A DNA stretch of 64,000 bases. It comes from Orientallactaga sibirica (lineage: Eukaryota; Chordata; Mammalia; Rodentia; Dipodidae). The DNA is taken from positions 5,573,501 to 5,637,500 of the forward strand of contig JAEOAD010000015.1 of NCBI GenBank assembly GCA_036365145.1. Direction: 5' to 3'. This document shows positions 10,811 through 22,166 of this stretch, piece after piece. Made by a program: the position numbers and the translations under genes. The notes under the pieces are model-generated. The model was given only the letters and a program-made list of their open reading frames with translations, had not been told where the DNA came from and made no database searches. Within the stretch, counting starts at the first letter, position 1. Every line of letters starts with the position of its first letter.

Positions 10811-11226
10811 TGTTTTAAAAGCAATATACTGAGTATATTGAGCAAACCTAGTTGTTTGCTAAACATTGGGAAGCACTGAAAGTAGATACACTTACTGGAA
10901 TGAAGCTGTATCATACTGCCGAGTATGAGCACAGTGTCACAGACATGCTCACCTCTCACAGCCGAGTACCAGCACAGTGTCTACAGACACATACATCTTT
11001 CATAGTCACTCAAGTTCAGGTTAACATTTTCTTATGAAAATTAAGGAACCTAGCCAATAAAAGCATTAAAGCAAGCAGCCTTAATGGTAGTTACCTTTTA
11101 ATAGTGGTCAGGCAAGAAAGTAAAGGGCCAAAATTTTCCTCCGAAAATAGTTCTGAGTAGTTACCAACTCACAAGCAGTAAATTCAGTCCCGACATTCTG
11201 TACCACATAGTGTGGTCACAATTTCT
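10811..11226. other. Sequence with no recognisable feature
   Basis: AT-rich, with no family recognised. A 61-codon ORF at 10852-11037 is unsupported. Confidence 0.45.
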
Positions 11227-11297
11227 TTTGTTTGTTTTTCCATGTTGGAAATTGAACCAAGAGCCATACATATGCTAGTCAAGTACTCTGCCACTGT
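11227..11297 (-). repeat. ID-type SINE fragment
   Basis: GGAAATTGAACCAAGAGCC ... CAAGTACTCTGCCACTG is the reverse of an ID element (B box and the GCAGAGTACTTG side). Confidence 0.6.
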
Positions 11298-11503
11298 TTT
11301 TTTTTTTATTTTTATTTATTTATTTTGTAACTAGAGAAAGGAAAAGAGAGAGAGAATGGGTGCACCAGGGCCTCCAGCCACAGCAAACTCCAGATGCGTG
11401 TGTCATTATGCATCTGGCTTTACATGAGTACTGGGGAATTGAATCAAGGTTGCCAAGTTTTACATGCAAGCACCTTAACAGCTGAGCTATCTCTCCAGCC
11501 CCC
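11298..11503 (-). repeat. DIP SINE
   Basis: TATTTATTTATTTTG tail, CAGGGCCTCCAGCCAC, CTATCTCTCCAGCCCC head. Confidence 0.9.
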
Positions 11504-11507
11504 CATT

Positions 11508-11612
11508 TGTTTTCTGAGACAGGTTTTCACTAAGTAGGCCAGCCTTGAACTCACTGTATAGCTCAGGCCAGCCTCCTACTTGTAATCCTTCTGCCACAGC
11601 CTCCCAAGTGCT
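11508..11612 (-). repeat. Diverged B1-like SINE
   Basis: TCTGAGACAGGTTTTCAC ... CAGCCTCCCAAGTGCT, an old reverse B1 lacking its 5' end. A (TA)n stretch follows at 11615-11652. Confidence 0.65.
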
Positions 11613-11822
11613 CTGCATATATATATATGCATCCATATACATATATATATCATACCTGATGTACTCATAACATTTTTACGCAGAAATTTTTCAATGTAAT
11701 AATTTCCCAAAATTCAGCTCAGCCATAAATTTAACTAATAACTAATAGTGCCCCCATGCAGTATCCAGTTGCCTACCTAAATGACTTCAGCAGCTATCTA
11801 GAGTTATTAAACATATGCCAAT

Positions 11823-12012
11823 TAGGGCATTGTAGAGATAGCCCAATGGCTAAGGCACTTGGGGAAAGCCTAAGGACCTGAGTTCAATTCCCCAGTACCC
11901 ACGTAAAGCCAGATACACAGGTGGCACATGTGTCTGGAGTTCATGGCAGTGGCTAGAGGCCCTGGTGTGCCCATTCGCCCTATCTTCCTCTCACTCTCTA
12001 AATAAATTAAAT
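11823..12012 (+). repeat. DIP SINE with perfect 17-bp target duplication
   Basis: The flanks carry ATTAAACATATGCCAAT at 11806-11822 and 12013-12029. The head is altered (GGGCATTGTAGAGATAGCC) and the (TC)n is short. Confidence 0.92.
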
Positions 12013-12084
12013 ATTAAACATATGCCAATCAGACGTTCCAAGGTAAAAATACCTATGAGGAGGTATTTTTTTTGTTTGCTTTTT

Positions 12085-12226
12085 TGGTTAGTTTTTCAAG
12101 GTAGAGTCTTGTTTCTTGCCTAAACTGGCCAGGAATTCAACTCAGGCTGTCCTCAAACTCACACCAATTCTCCTACCTCTGCCTCTTCAGTGCTGGGATT
12201 AAAAGCATGCGCCACCACGCCCAGCT
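12085..12226 (-). repeat. B1 SINE
   Basis: TTTTTCAAGGTAGAGTCTTG to GCGCCACCACGCCCAGCT. Confidence 0.88.
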
Positions 12227-12282
12227 CCTTTCTTTTGTTTTTTTCTCTCCCCCACCCCCCGCCACACCCAGCTTTTTTCTTT

Positions 12283-12488
12283 TTTAAAAAAAATTATTTA
12301 TTTGCAAGAAGAGAGAGAGAAAAGAGACAGAGAGAGAATGGACATGCCAGGGCCTCTAGCCACTGCAAACAAACTCCAGATGCATGTGCCCCTCGTGCAT
12401 CTGGCTTACATAGGTCCTGAGGAATCAAACCTGGGTCCTTTGGCTTCACAAGTAGATGCCTTACCCGCTAAGCCATTTCTCTAGCCCT
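12283..12488 (-). repeat. DIP SINE
   Basis: ATTATTTATTTGCAAG tail, (GA)n, body, CCATTTCTCTAGCCC head. Confidence 0.9.
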
Positions 12489-12489
12489 G

Positions 12490-12662
12490 TTTTTTTTTTT
12501 TTTTTGTTGTTGTTGTTTGTTTTTTGACATAGGGTCTCACACTAGCCCATGCTAACTTGGAACTCTCTATAGTCCTAGTCCAGGCTGGCCTTGAACTAAC
12601 AATGATCCTCCTACCTCTGCCTCCCAAATGCTGGGATTAAAAGCATGCGCCACCATGTCTGA
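12490..12662 (-). repeat. B1 SINE with T-rich head
   Basis: T-run, GACATAGGGTCTCACAC, through GCGCCACCATGTCTGAC. Confidence 0.88.
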
Positions 12663-12703
12663 CTACATATCAGTTTTGAAGTAGATTTCATATTTTTCTT
12701 TTT

Positions 12704-12871
12704 TCTTTTTTTTTTTAAATATGGGCATGCCAGGGCTTCCAGCCACTGCAAATGAACTCTAGATGCATGCACCACCTTGTGCATCTGGCTTACATGGGTC
12801 CTGGGGAATCAAACCTGGGTCCTTTGGCTTTGCAGGCAAGTGCCTTAACCACTAATCCATCTCTCCAGCCC
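12704..12871 (-). repeat. DIP SINE with short tail
   Basis: T-run then GGGCATGCCAGGGCTTCC; the (TC)n tail is missing. Flanked by AGATTTCATAT-type direct repeats (about 12684 and 12872). Confidence 0.88.
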
Positions 12872-13152
12872 AGATTTCATATATTTCTGAAAGAACTAAG
12901 CAGCAGAGTCTACCAAAGTTATTCCCAATTGGTATAAATACAACAACAACATAAGCATCTATTATGCCCAGGAAGTAATTAAGAATAGGAGGATTGTAGG
13001 AAGGGAAATCCAACATTCAGCTAACATTTGATAAGACTATCAACTTTACCAATTGTTACAATCAGGAAACTGCAAATCATACTTAGCATTTTCACCATAC
13101 AGACAGGTCCAACTGGAAATGATTGATAATATATAGAATTGAGCAAGGTGGG
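12872..13152. other. AT-rich sequence with no recognisable feature
   Basis: No repeat or coding signal was recognised. Confidence 0.45.
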
Positions 13153-13514
13153 TGTGGTGGTTTGAATGGATATCTCCCAATTGATTCAGAAGTTTATTAA
13201 AGCTTGTAACTTAGATCTCCAGCCACCTGACTGGAGGTGTCACTGTGGGTGGATCCTAGGGTTCAGCCCCAAGGTATGTTTGGGGGAGGCAGATGTTTCC
13301 AGACAAAAGAGAGTGATGACGTTCTGCCATTATGGGGTTCCTGGAGTGTGCTTGCTTGTGATGGTGGTGATAGTATTTCTCTCTGTCTGGACCTAGGCCA
13401 GCTTCTTTTGCCATTATGGAACTTCTCTATCTGAAAGCTTTAATAAATCCCTTCCTTACATAAACTGTGTCTGGTCTGGAGGTTCATTCTAGTGATGCAA
13501 AACTGACTGCGACA
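13153..13514 (+). mobile_element. Solo MaLR LTR
   Basis: 362 bp, TGTGGTGGTTTGAATGG to ACTGACTGCGACA, with AATAAA near 13442. The flanks GTGGG (13148-13152) and GTGGA (13515-13519) match at four of five bases. Same general class as the LTRs at 4979 and 20532 but a different subfamily. It is probably what remains after LTR-LTR recombination. Confidence 0.85.
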
Positions 13515-13690
13515 GTGGAGAAAGCAGCAGCTAGAATGTACCACTGGTGGGAATGTAAATTGATATGACCTCTGAAGTGACCATCTGAAAGGACATCAGT
13601 TTTCATAAGTACACTGACATATATATGCCACAAATTCGGACTAGGATGTTTACTGAAACATACTTTCCAACAACAAAAAATGTGTATCTT

Positions 13691-13870
13691 GGGGCTGGAG
13701 AGATGGCTCAGTGGTTCAAGGTGCAAAATTGAAGGCCTGGGTTGGATTCCACAGTACCCATTGTAAAGCCATTGCACAAAGTAGTACATGCGCATCTGGG
13801 GTTCATTTGCAGTGACAAGAGACCCTGGGGCATTCGTTCATTTCCCACCTTTCTCTCAAATAAATCCACC
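13691..13870 (+). repeat. DIP SINE
   Basis: GGGGCTGGAGAGATGGCTCAG head; short TTCTCTCAAATAAATCC tail without (TC)n. Confidence 0.88.
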
Positions 13871-14317
13871 AAAAGAGCTGGTTAAATAACATAATATACA
13901 TTCAATGTAATGCTATATAACCACTGAAAAACAAAATGGTTCCTTCATTTATTGACATAAAAAGATGTCCATGACAGTAAGAAAAAAGACCAATAAAAGC
14001 TCATAAGGTATATACTTTTCGTGTCTGAGTGAATATGCATGTGTTGTGTTTATATATGTACTTGTGTAAGAGATGTGCCAACAGGGGTCTGGATTAGTCA
14101 AGACTCTTTCAGTTCCAAGAGCCAGAAATCCAATTCAAGCTAGCACAAGCAAGTTAAGCAACTAATTAGCTCACTTTAAATTGGGAAATAAAGGGCAGAC
14201 TGTTTTGAAGGTGCAACTGGATCCGGAAGCTGTACTGATTCCCCATGCTCATGTATACAAGAGTGTAAAACAAGGAGTATGTGTGAGAGTCTGTCTTAGC
14301 CAGTTTGTGTGTTGGCC
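13871..14317. other. Unassigned sequence, possible old repeat at 14080-14240
   Basis: TCTGGATTAGTCAAGAC and AATCCAATTCAAGCTAGC look like an old interspersed element, but I cannot name it. Confidence 0.3.
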
Positions 14318-14684
14318 TCTTTTAGTGTTTGGATCTAGGGTATTCCTAAACAAAGGCTTGGTCCCCAGATGGTGGTACAACTGGCAGGGTGGGAAGCCAG
14401 TAGAAGAGCCTTGCTGGAAAAAGGATAGTAGGAGAATGCTTTTACAGGTTTATACTTTGTTCTAGGACCACCCCCTACTTCCTGGCTACCATTCAGTGAG
14501 GAGCTTTACTCTACCACATGATCCCTACCAAGAGCTTCTGTCTAACCATGGCCCAGAAAAAACAGAGCACAGAGCCCATGGACTAAAACCTCTGAAACAA
14601 TGAACCAAAATAAATCTTTGCTCCTGTGAGATGATTTTTCTCAGGTATTTTATCACAGTGATAGAAAGCTAACAGCCTATTCTT
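14318..14684 (+). repeat. Old MaLR-type LTR
   Basis: AAAGGCTTGGTCCCCAGATG near 14350, then AAACCTCTGAAACAATGAAC and AAATAAATC, and GTATTTTATCACAGTGATAG at the end. These are typical MaLR LTR landmarks. Confidence 0.7.
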
Positions 14685-15042
14685 TCTCATGGTAGATAAG
14701 GTCTACTCCATCTTCATTCAGTTTAGCAATACCAATGAGATTGAGCCTGTCTCTCACTGTACATGATTTTCAATCTCAGGAAAGTGCTCTGAGCCTGCTT
14801 TGCACAGGTCCTCCATCCTGCGATAACCTATATGTTCAAGGGAAAGGAGAATGACGACAGACTCTGCTGCAACCTAAGATAATAGAAAGGAACAGGGAGA
14901 GGACAATTAACAGCTACCATATTATTTACTATAACTCTATATGTTGTCATTTCTCTGAGCTTATTACTAGAATGCAGTCAAGTGTCATACACATGCTTTG
15001 TCTTTTAATTCAAAAAGAAAAAAATAATGTATGCAATCAAAA
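14685..15042. other. Sequence with no recognisable feature
   Basis: No repeat or exon was recognised. Confidence 0.45.
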
Positions 15043-15203
15043 GGCTGGGCATAGTAGCGCACACCTTTAATCCCAGCACTCAGGAGGCAGAGGTAGGAGG
15101 ATCACCTTGAGTTCAAGGTTGCCCAGAGAACACATAGTGAATTCCAGGTCAGCCTGAGCTAGAGTAAGACCCTATCTCAAAAAAAAAAAAAAAAAAAAAA
15201 AAA
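15043..15203 (+). repeat. B1 SINE
   Basis: GGCTGGGCATAGTAGCGCAC to CCCTATCTCAAAA plus A tail. Confidence 0.9.
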
Positions 15204-15207
15204 CAGG

Positions 15208-15450
15208 ATTGTAGCTAGAGAGATGGCTTAGCAGTTAAGGTACCTGCCTGCAAAGCCTAAGGACCCAGGTTTGGTGTGATTCACTAGACTCCACTTAAGA
15301 AAGACCGAAAAGGTGATGCGTGAGAACAAGGTGACACATGCACACAAGGTGGCATATGTATCTGGAGTTTGATTGCAGTGGCTAGAGGCCCTGGTGTGCC
15401 AATTCTCTCTCCCTCCCCCTTACTCTCTCTCTATCTCTCTAAAAAAAAGT
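15208..15450 (+). repeat. DIP SINE, long subtype
   Basis: Carries the extra ACAAGGTGACACATGCAC / ACAAGGTGGCATATG block between B box and TCTGGAGTTT. Confidence 0.88.
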
Positions 15451-15458
15451 ACAGGACT

Positions 15459-15695
15459 GGGCTGGATAAATGGCTTAGAGGTTAAAGTGCTTAACTGCGA
15501 AGTTTAAGGACTTAGGTTTGATTCCCCAATACCCACGTAAGCCAAATGCAAAAGGTGGCAAATGTGTCTGGAGTTCATCTGAAGTAGCTAGAGGCCCTGG
15601 TGTGCCCATTCTATTCATCTGTCCCTCCCTCCCACCCCCTCTCTCTTGCTTTCTCTCTCAATAAATTAAGTAAAAATCTTTATTTTAAAAACTAA
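15459..15695 (+). repeat. DIP SINE
   Basis: GGGCTGGATAAATGGC head. Flanking TACAGGACT / TACAGGATT suggests it inserted just after the preceding DIP. Confidence 0.88.
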
Positions 15696-15829
15696 ATTAC
15701 AGGATTGATGACTTCAGATAATAAAACTGGAAAGAAAAGAGGCCTCCAGAATAAGTGAGGATGGAGACATCCAAGTGATGCATATATGCCCTTCCCCCAT
15801 TTTGTTTGTTTGCTTCTGCACATCTGTTT

Positions 15830-15947
15830 GTTCCAAGCTGAGCTAGAATTCACTCTGTTGCTCTAGGCTGGCCTCAAATTCATGACAATCCTCCTACCTC
15901 AACCTCCTGAGTGCAGGGATTAAAGACATACGCCACCACACCAGGCT
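15830..15947 (-). repeat. Diverged B1 SINE
   Basis: GAGCTAGAATTCACTCTG to GCCACCACACCAGGCT. Confidence 0.8.
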
Positions 15948-16347
15948 CTGGCCCACATTTTAACAACTCTCCAACAGTCCTTACCAAATCAACCAATAGA
16001 AAAGGCAAACAAAAAGGAACACAGATTTTAATTAACTGACAATGTTGGTAAGAGGTAGAAGACTACCTCCATGGACACTACAGATAAAATTTCAGTGAGC
16101 AAAAGGTCTCCACTAGTATCTGAAAGCCTCTTCACCTTTCTCATTGTATAATCTCACCAGCTACACCATATATAAATAGGTAAGTTTCAGAGTTGTTAGA
16201 CTGTCCCTATGGATATCTAATATCCATCCTACAGTAACACTATAAAGCAAATTATAATATTTACCCCATTAGATATTAGCAAATTTTGTCTTTTAATTGA
16301 CCTAAGAGTGACTACTCAGAATTTACAAGTTCTTTTCAAAAATAAAT
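15948..16347. other. Sequence with no recognisable feature
   Basis: AT-rich; nothing recognised. Confidence 0.45.
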
Positions 16348-17545
16348 TTAACAGGGCTGAGTAGAAGAACAGATTACAGGGAGGGGAATGGCCTAAGCGA
16401 GGCCATGGGAAGAGAATGTGTAAAAGAAGGGCAGGGGAGGGTCAATCTAAATTCAAGATAGTGTGAGTAAGACTTATGTAAACCTACTTTTTTGAATAAT
16501 GGCACATCCAGAAGCTGTAGACTGTTACTAGAAAATTTTCAGTGCCTGGGATGGGATACCTTCCAGTGAGCTGTTGACAAAGGAGGTCCAAAACATTAAA
16601 GGCTATTGCCAAAGCCCTTGGTTGCCCTTGAGAAACAGATAGTAAGACCCTATTGCTGAAGACATCTCTTGCCTGAGAGGCAAGACCACTGAGAAAGCAA
16701 GCTGGTGCTGAGCAGAAAACCTTCTCCATGTAGACCAGCCAACTGAAAGCTGGAAAAAGCTGCACGGCATGCAGCCGTATGGGACACAGAAGTCATTAGC
16801 AGTGAAAACAGTGGACACTGAATATTCAAGTTTGGCCATACAGGCCCAATGACTGAACAGGTGCAATAGTGGCATGTCTGCTCTTGGGGTAACCAACTGC
16901 TCCATAATTGGACTGAAGGCCCTCTCTATGGGAGGGAATACATACCTGGTACTGAAAAACCTAAGCAAAAGTCTATGGCAGGGGAGGTCATGAGCCTTAG
17001 GGGTATAAAGCCTGCTCTTGTCTGGCTAAATATATATATTATTCCCACCAAGCTACCCTGAAAGCACTACACTTAATGTGCATATTCACATATTAATGCT
17101 ACTCTCACTTTTGGTTAGAGAAGCTTCTCTTTTCAGATGGCGATGACCACTGGGATGACCCAAAAGGCAACATAGTGCTGAGAAGAAGGGATGGAGGAGT
17201 GCCAAGCACTGAAACATCTCTGTCACACCCTCCAAGGCTCAGGGCCCATTGCGGAAGAGGGGGCAGATAGAATGGAAGAGCCAAAGGAAGGGTATGACTC
17301 CTTACAATGCAACTTCTAGACAGAAGTTGGCCTTGATATCCATGACCTTGCAGTGTCTAGCAATACCTTCACAAAACCCTCATAATAGAAGAAAAAGATG
17401 ATGACATCAAATTAAAAGAGAGACTAACAGAGAGAGGGAAGGGATATGATGGAGATTGGAGTTCTAAAGAGGTATGGGAGCAGGGGAGGGAAATATGCAT
17501 TTTTTGGTATGTAAGTATAGAAGTTGTCAATAAAATTTTTTTTTT
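16348..17545 (+). repeat. Rodent L1 3'UTR segment, copy A
   Basis: Contains CACACCCTCCAAGGCTCAGG, a GCGGAAGAGGGGGCAGA stretch, AGAGCCAAAGGAAGGG, a GACATCAAATTAAAAGAGAG stretch and the terminal AAGTTGTCAATAAAA, matching the 3'UTR of rodent L1. Reverse ORFs of 93 and 121 codons across it are accidental, since similar frames appear in copy B. Confidence 0.75.
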
Positions 17546-17559
17546 TAATTTCTTTGAGG

Positions 17560-17738
17560 GGTTCTGGAGAAATGGCTCAGTGGTTAAGACACTTGCCTGC
17601 AAAGCCTAATGACCCAAGTTTGACTCTCCAGACCCACATAAACCCAGATGCACAAAATGGTGCACAGTATCTGGAATTCATTTGCAGCGGCTGGAGGTCC
17701 TGGCATGCCCAATCATTCTCCCTCTCTCTCCTTGCAAA

Positions 17739-17789
<51 letters not shown>

Positions 17790-17820
17790 AATATTCAAAT
17801 AAATAAATAAATAAATAAAT
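17560..17820 (+). repeat. DIP SINE with long (AAAT)n tail
   Basis: GGTTCTGGAGAAATGGCTC head; tail is about 20 AAAT units, 17737-17820, directly next to copy B of the L1 segment. Confidence 0.9.
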
Positions 17821-19008
17821 TTAACAGGGCTGAGTAGAAGAACAGATTACAGGGAGGGGAATGGCCTAAGCGAGGCCATGGGAAGAGAATGCATGAAAGA
17901 AGGGCAGGGGGAGGGTCAATCTAAATTCAAGACAGTGTGAATAAGACTTATGTAAATCTACTTTTTGAATAATGGCACATCCAGAAGCTGTAGACTGTTA
18001 CTAGAAAATTTTCAGTGCCTGGGATGGGATACCTTCCAGTGAGTTGTTGACAAAGGAGTTCCCGGTAGCCTCCAAAACATCAAAGGCTATTGCCAAAGCT
18101 CTTGGTTGCCCTTGAGAAACAGATAGTAAGACCCTATTGCTGAAGACATCTCTTGCCTGAGAGGCAAGATCACTGAGAAAGCAAGCTGGTGCTGAGCAGA
18201 AAACCTTCTCCCTGTAGGCCAGCCAACTGAAAGCTGGAAAAAACCTGCAGTGCCTGCAGCCATATGGGAGACAGAAGTGATCAGCAGTGAAACAGTGGAC
18301 ACTGAAAATTCAAGTTTGGCCATACAGGCCCAAAGACTGAACGGGTGCAATAGTGGCATGTCTGTTCTTGGGGTAACCATAATTGGACTGAAGGCCCTCT
18401 CTATGGGAGGGAATACATACCTGGTACTGAAAAACCTAAACAAAAGTCTATAGCAGGGGAGGTCATGAGCCTTAGGGGTATAAAGCCTGTGCTTGTCTGG
18501 CTAAATGTATATATTATTCCCACCAACCTACCCTGAAAGCACTATGCTTAATGTTCATATTCACATATTAACGCTACTCTCACTTTTGGTTAGAGAAACT
18601 TCTCTCTTCAGATGGCGATGACCACTGGGACCCAAAAGGCAACATGGTGCTGAGAAGGAATGGAGGAGTGCCCGGCACTGAAACACTTGTCACACCCTCC
18701 AAGGCTCAGGGACCATTGCAGAAGAGGGGGCGGACAGAATGGAAGAGCCAAAGGAAGGGTATGACTTCTTACAATGCAACTGCCCAGACAGAAATTGGCC
18801 TCGATATCCATGACCTTGCAGTGCCTAGCAATACCTTCGCAAGACCTTCATAATAGAAGAAAAAGATGATGGCATCAAATTAAAAGAGAGACTAATGGAG
18901 AGAGGGAGGGGGTATGATGGAGATTGGAGTTCTAAAGTGGAATGGGGGGAGGGGAGGAAAATATCATGTGTTTTTTTGTATGTAAGTATAAAGTTGTCAA
19001 TAAAAATA
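17821..19008 (+). repeat. Rodent L1 3'UTR segment, copy B
   Basis: Colinear with copy A over its whole length at a spacing of 1,472 bp at the left edge. Many substitutions and small indels, roughly 6-7 percent by eye. Same 5' truncation point (TTTAACAGGGCTGAG) and same 3' end. Confidence 0.75.
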
Positions 19009-19016
19009 ATAAAAAC

Positions 19017-19168
19017 CCAGCACTTGGGAGGAAGAGGTAGGAGGATCGCCGAGAGTTCGAGGCCACCCTGAGATACATAGTTAATTTCAGGTCAGCCTGG
19101 ACCAGAGTGAGACCCTACCTCGAAAAACCAAAATAAAATAAAATAAAATAAAAAATAAAAATAAAAAT
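19017..19168 (+). repeat. 5'-truncated B1 SINE
   Basis: Starts at CCCAGCACTTGGGAGG directly at the A-rich end of the L1 segment. Tail is (AAAAT)n. Confidence 0.85.
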
Positions 19169-19175
19169 TTTAACA

Positions 19176-19422
19176 GGGCTGGAGTGATGGCTTAGCCATT
19201 AAGGTGCTTGTCTGAGAAGCCTAAGGAACCATGTTTGACTCTCCAGGTCCCACATAAACCATTTACACAAAGTGACACAAGCGTGCAAGGTCACACGTGC
19301 CCTAGATGATACATGCATCTGGAGTCCAACTGCAATGGCTGGAGGCCCTGGCGTGCCAATACTCTCTCTCCCCCCCTTTCACTAAAAAAAATAAAATAAA
19401 ATACAAATAAATAATTAAATTT
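19176..19422 (+). repeat. DIP SINE, long subtype
   Basis: GGGCTGGAGTGATGGC head; GTCCCACATAAACC followed by the duplicated ACACAAGCG / GGTCACACGTGCCC block. Confidence 0.9.
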
Positions 19423-19427
19423 AACAT

Positions 19428-19600
19428 CTGGACATGGTGGCACACACCTTTCTAATCCCAGCACTCAGGAGGCAGAGGGAGGGAATTGCTGTGAGTTCAT
19501 CAAGGCCAGCCTGAGACTACTGAATGAATTCCAGGTCAGCCTGGGCAAGAGCAAGACCCTACTTCAAAAAGCAAAAAAACTAAAAGAAAATAAATTTAAC
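19428..19600 (+). repeat. B1 SINE
   Basis: ATCTGGACATGGTGGCACAC to CCCTACTTCAAAAAGC. Confidence 0.88.
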
Positions 19601-19652
19601 AATAAAAGTTCTATTTAGTCTGAGTAAAAAAAAAAAAAAAAAAGGCAACTTG

Positions 19653-19804
19653 AAGCCAGGCATGGTGGCACATGCCTTTAATCCCAGCATTTGGGAGGCA
19701 GAGGTAGGAGGATCTCCATAGTTCAAGACCATCCTGAGACTACCAAGTGAATTTCAGGTCAGGCTGAGCTACAGTGAGTCCCTACCTTTAAAAAAAAAAA
19801 AAAA
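19653..19804 (+). repeat. B1 SINE
   Basis: AGCCAGGCATGGTGGCACAT to the A tail; first of two head-to-tail B1 copies. Confidence 0.9.
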
Positions 19805-19808
19805 GGCA

Positions 19809-19963
19809 GCTGGGCGTGGTAGCACATGCCTTTAATTCCAACACTTGGGAAGCAAGGTGGGAGGACTGCCATGAGTTTGAGGCCACCCTGAGACTACATA
19901 GTGAATTCCAGGTCAACCTGGGCTAGAGTGAGACCTTACCTCAAAAAACCAAAAACAAAAAGA
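19809..19963 (+). repeat. B1 SINE
   Basis: CAGCTGGGCGTGGTAGCACA to CAAAAAACC. AAGGCAACTT, AAGGCAGC and GAGGCAACT occur at the borders of this B1 pair, suggesting serial insertion at one A-rich site. Confidence 0.9.
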
Positions 19964-20013
19964 GGCAACTCACCTGTTGTTCAATGACTCCCAAATGGGG
20001 CCTACCAATTTTT

Positions 20014-20195
20014 AAAAAATATTTATTTGAGAGAGAGAAAAAATGAATGGGCATACCAGGGCTTCTAGCCACTGCAAACAGACTCCATATGCATGTGCCA
20101 CCTTGTGCATCTGGTTTATATGGGTACTGAGGAATCAAACCTGGGTCCTTAGGCTTCACAGACAAACACCTTAACCACTAAACCATCTCCAGCCC
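20014..20195 (-). repeat. DIP SINE with perfect 13-bp target duplication
   Basis: Flanked by CCTACCAATTTTT at 20001-20013 and 20196-20208. ATTTATTTGAGAGAGAG tail, CCATCTCCAGCC head. Confidence 0.92.
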
Positions 20196-20208
20196 CCTAC
20201 CAATTTTT

Positions 20209-20526
20209 GTATTCTCTCTAAAGAGAGCCATCGGTGGGCTCACTTATGTTCTAGCCCCTTAAGTAGTACTCTATGACTACTTTGGGTCAATAGCAATGGA
20301 TTATACAAAGAAATGTTATGAGTCACTTTGGGCAATACCACAGTAACCAAAGAAGCTATTTCATGTTCTAGAAGATACATCAAACCTACTTTGTTACTGA
20401 AAATATAGAACCCATTTCTCTCATGTACCATAGGCCTATGCTATAATCCAAATGGCAAAGTTCCATGGCATATTTGGAATGCCATCATTCTAAATCCTAT
20501 AAATTCTAATTCAAATCCATTTCTTC
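20209..20526. other. Sequence with no recognisable feature
   Basis: No repeat or exon recognised. Confidence 0.45.
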
Positions 20527-20531
20527 CAGGG

Positions 20532-20844
20532 TGTGATGGTTTGATTCAGGTGTCCTCATAAACTTAGGTGTTCTGAATCCTAGGTCCCCAGCTGATGGAG
20601 ATTTGGGAATTGCCTCCTGGAAGCAGTGTATTGTTGGGGGCAGGCTTATGGGTGTTTGGCACACTCACCTGTTGTTGTTGTCCACCTGATGTTGTCCAGG
20701 AACTGATGTCCACCCTCTGCTCATGTAATGTCATTTTCCCCTGCCATCATGGAGCTGCCCCTTGAGTCTGTAAGCCAAAATAAACCTTTTTTTTCCCAAG
20801 CTGCTCTTGGTCGGGTGTTTAGCAATGTGAACCTGACTGCAATA
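20532..20844 (+). mobile_element. Solo MaLR LTR
   Basis: TGTGATGGTTTGATTCAGG to GAACCTGACTGCAATA, AAATAAACC near 20780. CAGGG occurs at 20527-20531 and 20845-20849, the likely target duplication; ending the LTR at the next CA (20846) would break it. Same subfamily as the reverse LTR at 35472. Confidence 0.85.
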
Positions 20845-20899
20845 CAGGGAGTCTACCTAGACCATGATAAACTCCTAGCACTGAAATAAGATAGAAGAA

Positions 20900-21300
20900 A
20901 GCTAGCTTTTTTAGGCAGTTTCAGTTAGGGATTGAGGCTCTGATATGTGGAATCCAGACTGATCTACAGTGCCCCCTGCTGCCCAGTCTAGCATGCTACC
21001 TAGACAGATAGCCCTGAATAGGCTGGCCAACCAACCAATAGGGTCTTCCCCTTCCCTATAAAGGCTTCTGTCTTTTTACTGTCTCAGACTCCGCTCCACT
21101 CAGCCCAGCTTCTCTGCTAGGCCTGCCTACCTCTCTTCAATAGGGCCACAAGGATACTCGTGAATCTGGCTTTCCCCCACCCAGCCTGGCTAGGTAGGGG
21201 GAACAGCATAAAACTGTTTTTAGTTTGGATGGCATTTCTGCTTGTCTCTGCTTTATGGTTTGGGGTAACTTCTCTCTTTGATTACAAGATGATTTTCCTC
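20900..21300 (+). repeat. Possible ERV LTR with CCAAT and TATA boxes
   Basis: CCAAT at 21035-21039 and TATAAAGG at 21057-21064, followed by a C/T-rich stretch, is LTR-like spacing. I could not find termini or target duplications, so a decayed cellular promoter is also possible. Confidence 0.35.
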
Positions 21301-22166
21301 TGATTTTTTAATCTATCATGTGTATATTTTTCTTACACCCCAGATCTACCACATAGGTGCCCTCACCAACTCCTGACTTGCTATGTAATTTCATTCAACT
21401 CAGGATAACCGTGAGCACAAACATCCTCATTACTCATTTCTCCTCTGAATCTCTTGGTCTCTGTTTGCTATATGCTCTCTCATTTTTTCCTTGAGCCTCA
21501 TCATTTGTCCTCTTCTCTAAAAACACAAGGCAGATGCCATGCTGGTTTCTCCTAAACTTCCCTACACAAGTTCCTAGATTTCCACTTCCCACATGTTTAT
21601 GACTCTGTTCTAGCTTTCCTTCCTAGATCCCAATCTCCCTTAAATAAACCCCACAATCTATGATATTCTCCTCATTAAACTTAGTAATTCATAATTTATC
21701 CTTCTTCAGTTCATCTTTATTAATTCTTTGTTAAAGGTAAGACAGAACCCAAAACTTGGGGTTTATAAATTCTGGGAGACCCTCTTGAACACCAAAATCC
21801 TGCATCAGCACCACTGGTAACAAATTTATACATATATACTATGGGTTGAGTACTATGAAAGCACTATAGCACAAAATAGTATAACTCACCTCTAATCTCT
21901 GTAATTTACAATTTGATTAGAAGGAAAGCATGCAGATAAAAACAGAAACAAGCCTATATGATAATAAATTTCAGGCAAATAAAAAAACCATAATCCTCCT
22001 GTGTGACACTTTATATTGCTCTATATTACTCCCTCATAAGGATTATGATCTTCTTGAAGGGCAGGAGCTCTAGGAATAACTCCATGGTACTGCAGATTAC
22101 CAGTCGACAACAGGTATTCTATTCACATACACACATATTCTATCATGAAGAATGTGTTAAAAACGG
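21301..22166. other. Sequence with no recognisable feature
   Basis: C/T-rich then AT-rich; no repeat family, splice pair or coding frame supported. Confidence 0.4.

Noticed and set aside
16484..18443. Related reverse ORFs of 121 and 118 codons in two places
   Set aside because: They are antisense to the paired L1 3'UTR segments and differ by frame-changing indels.
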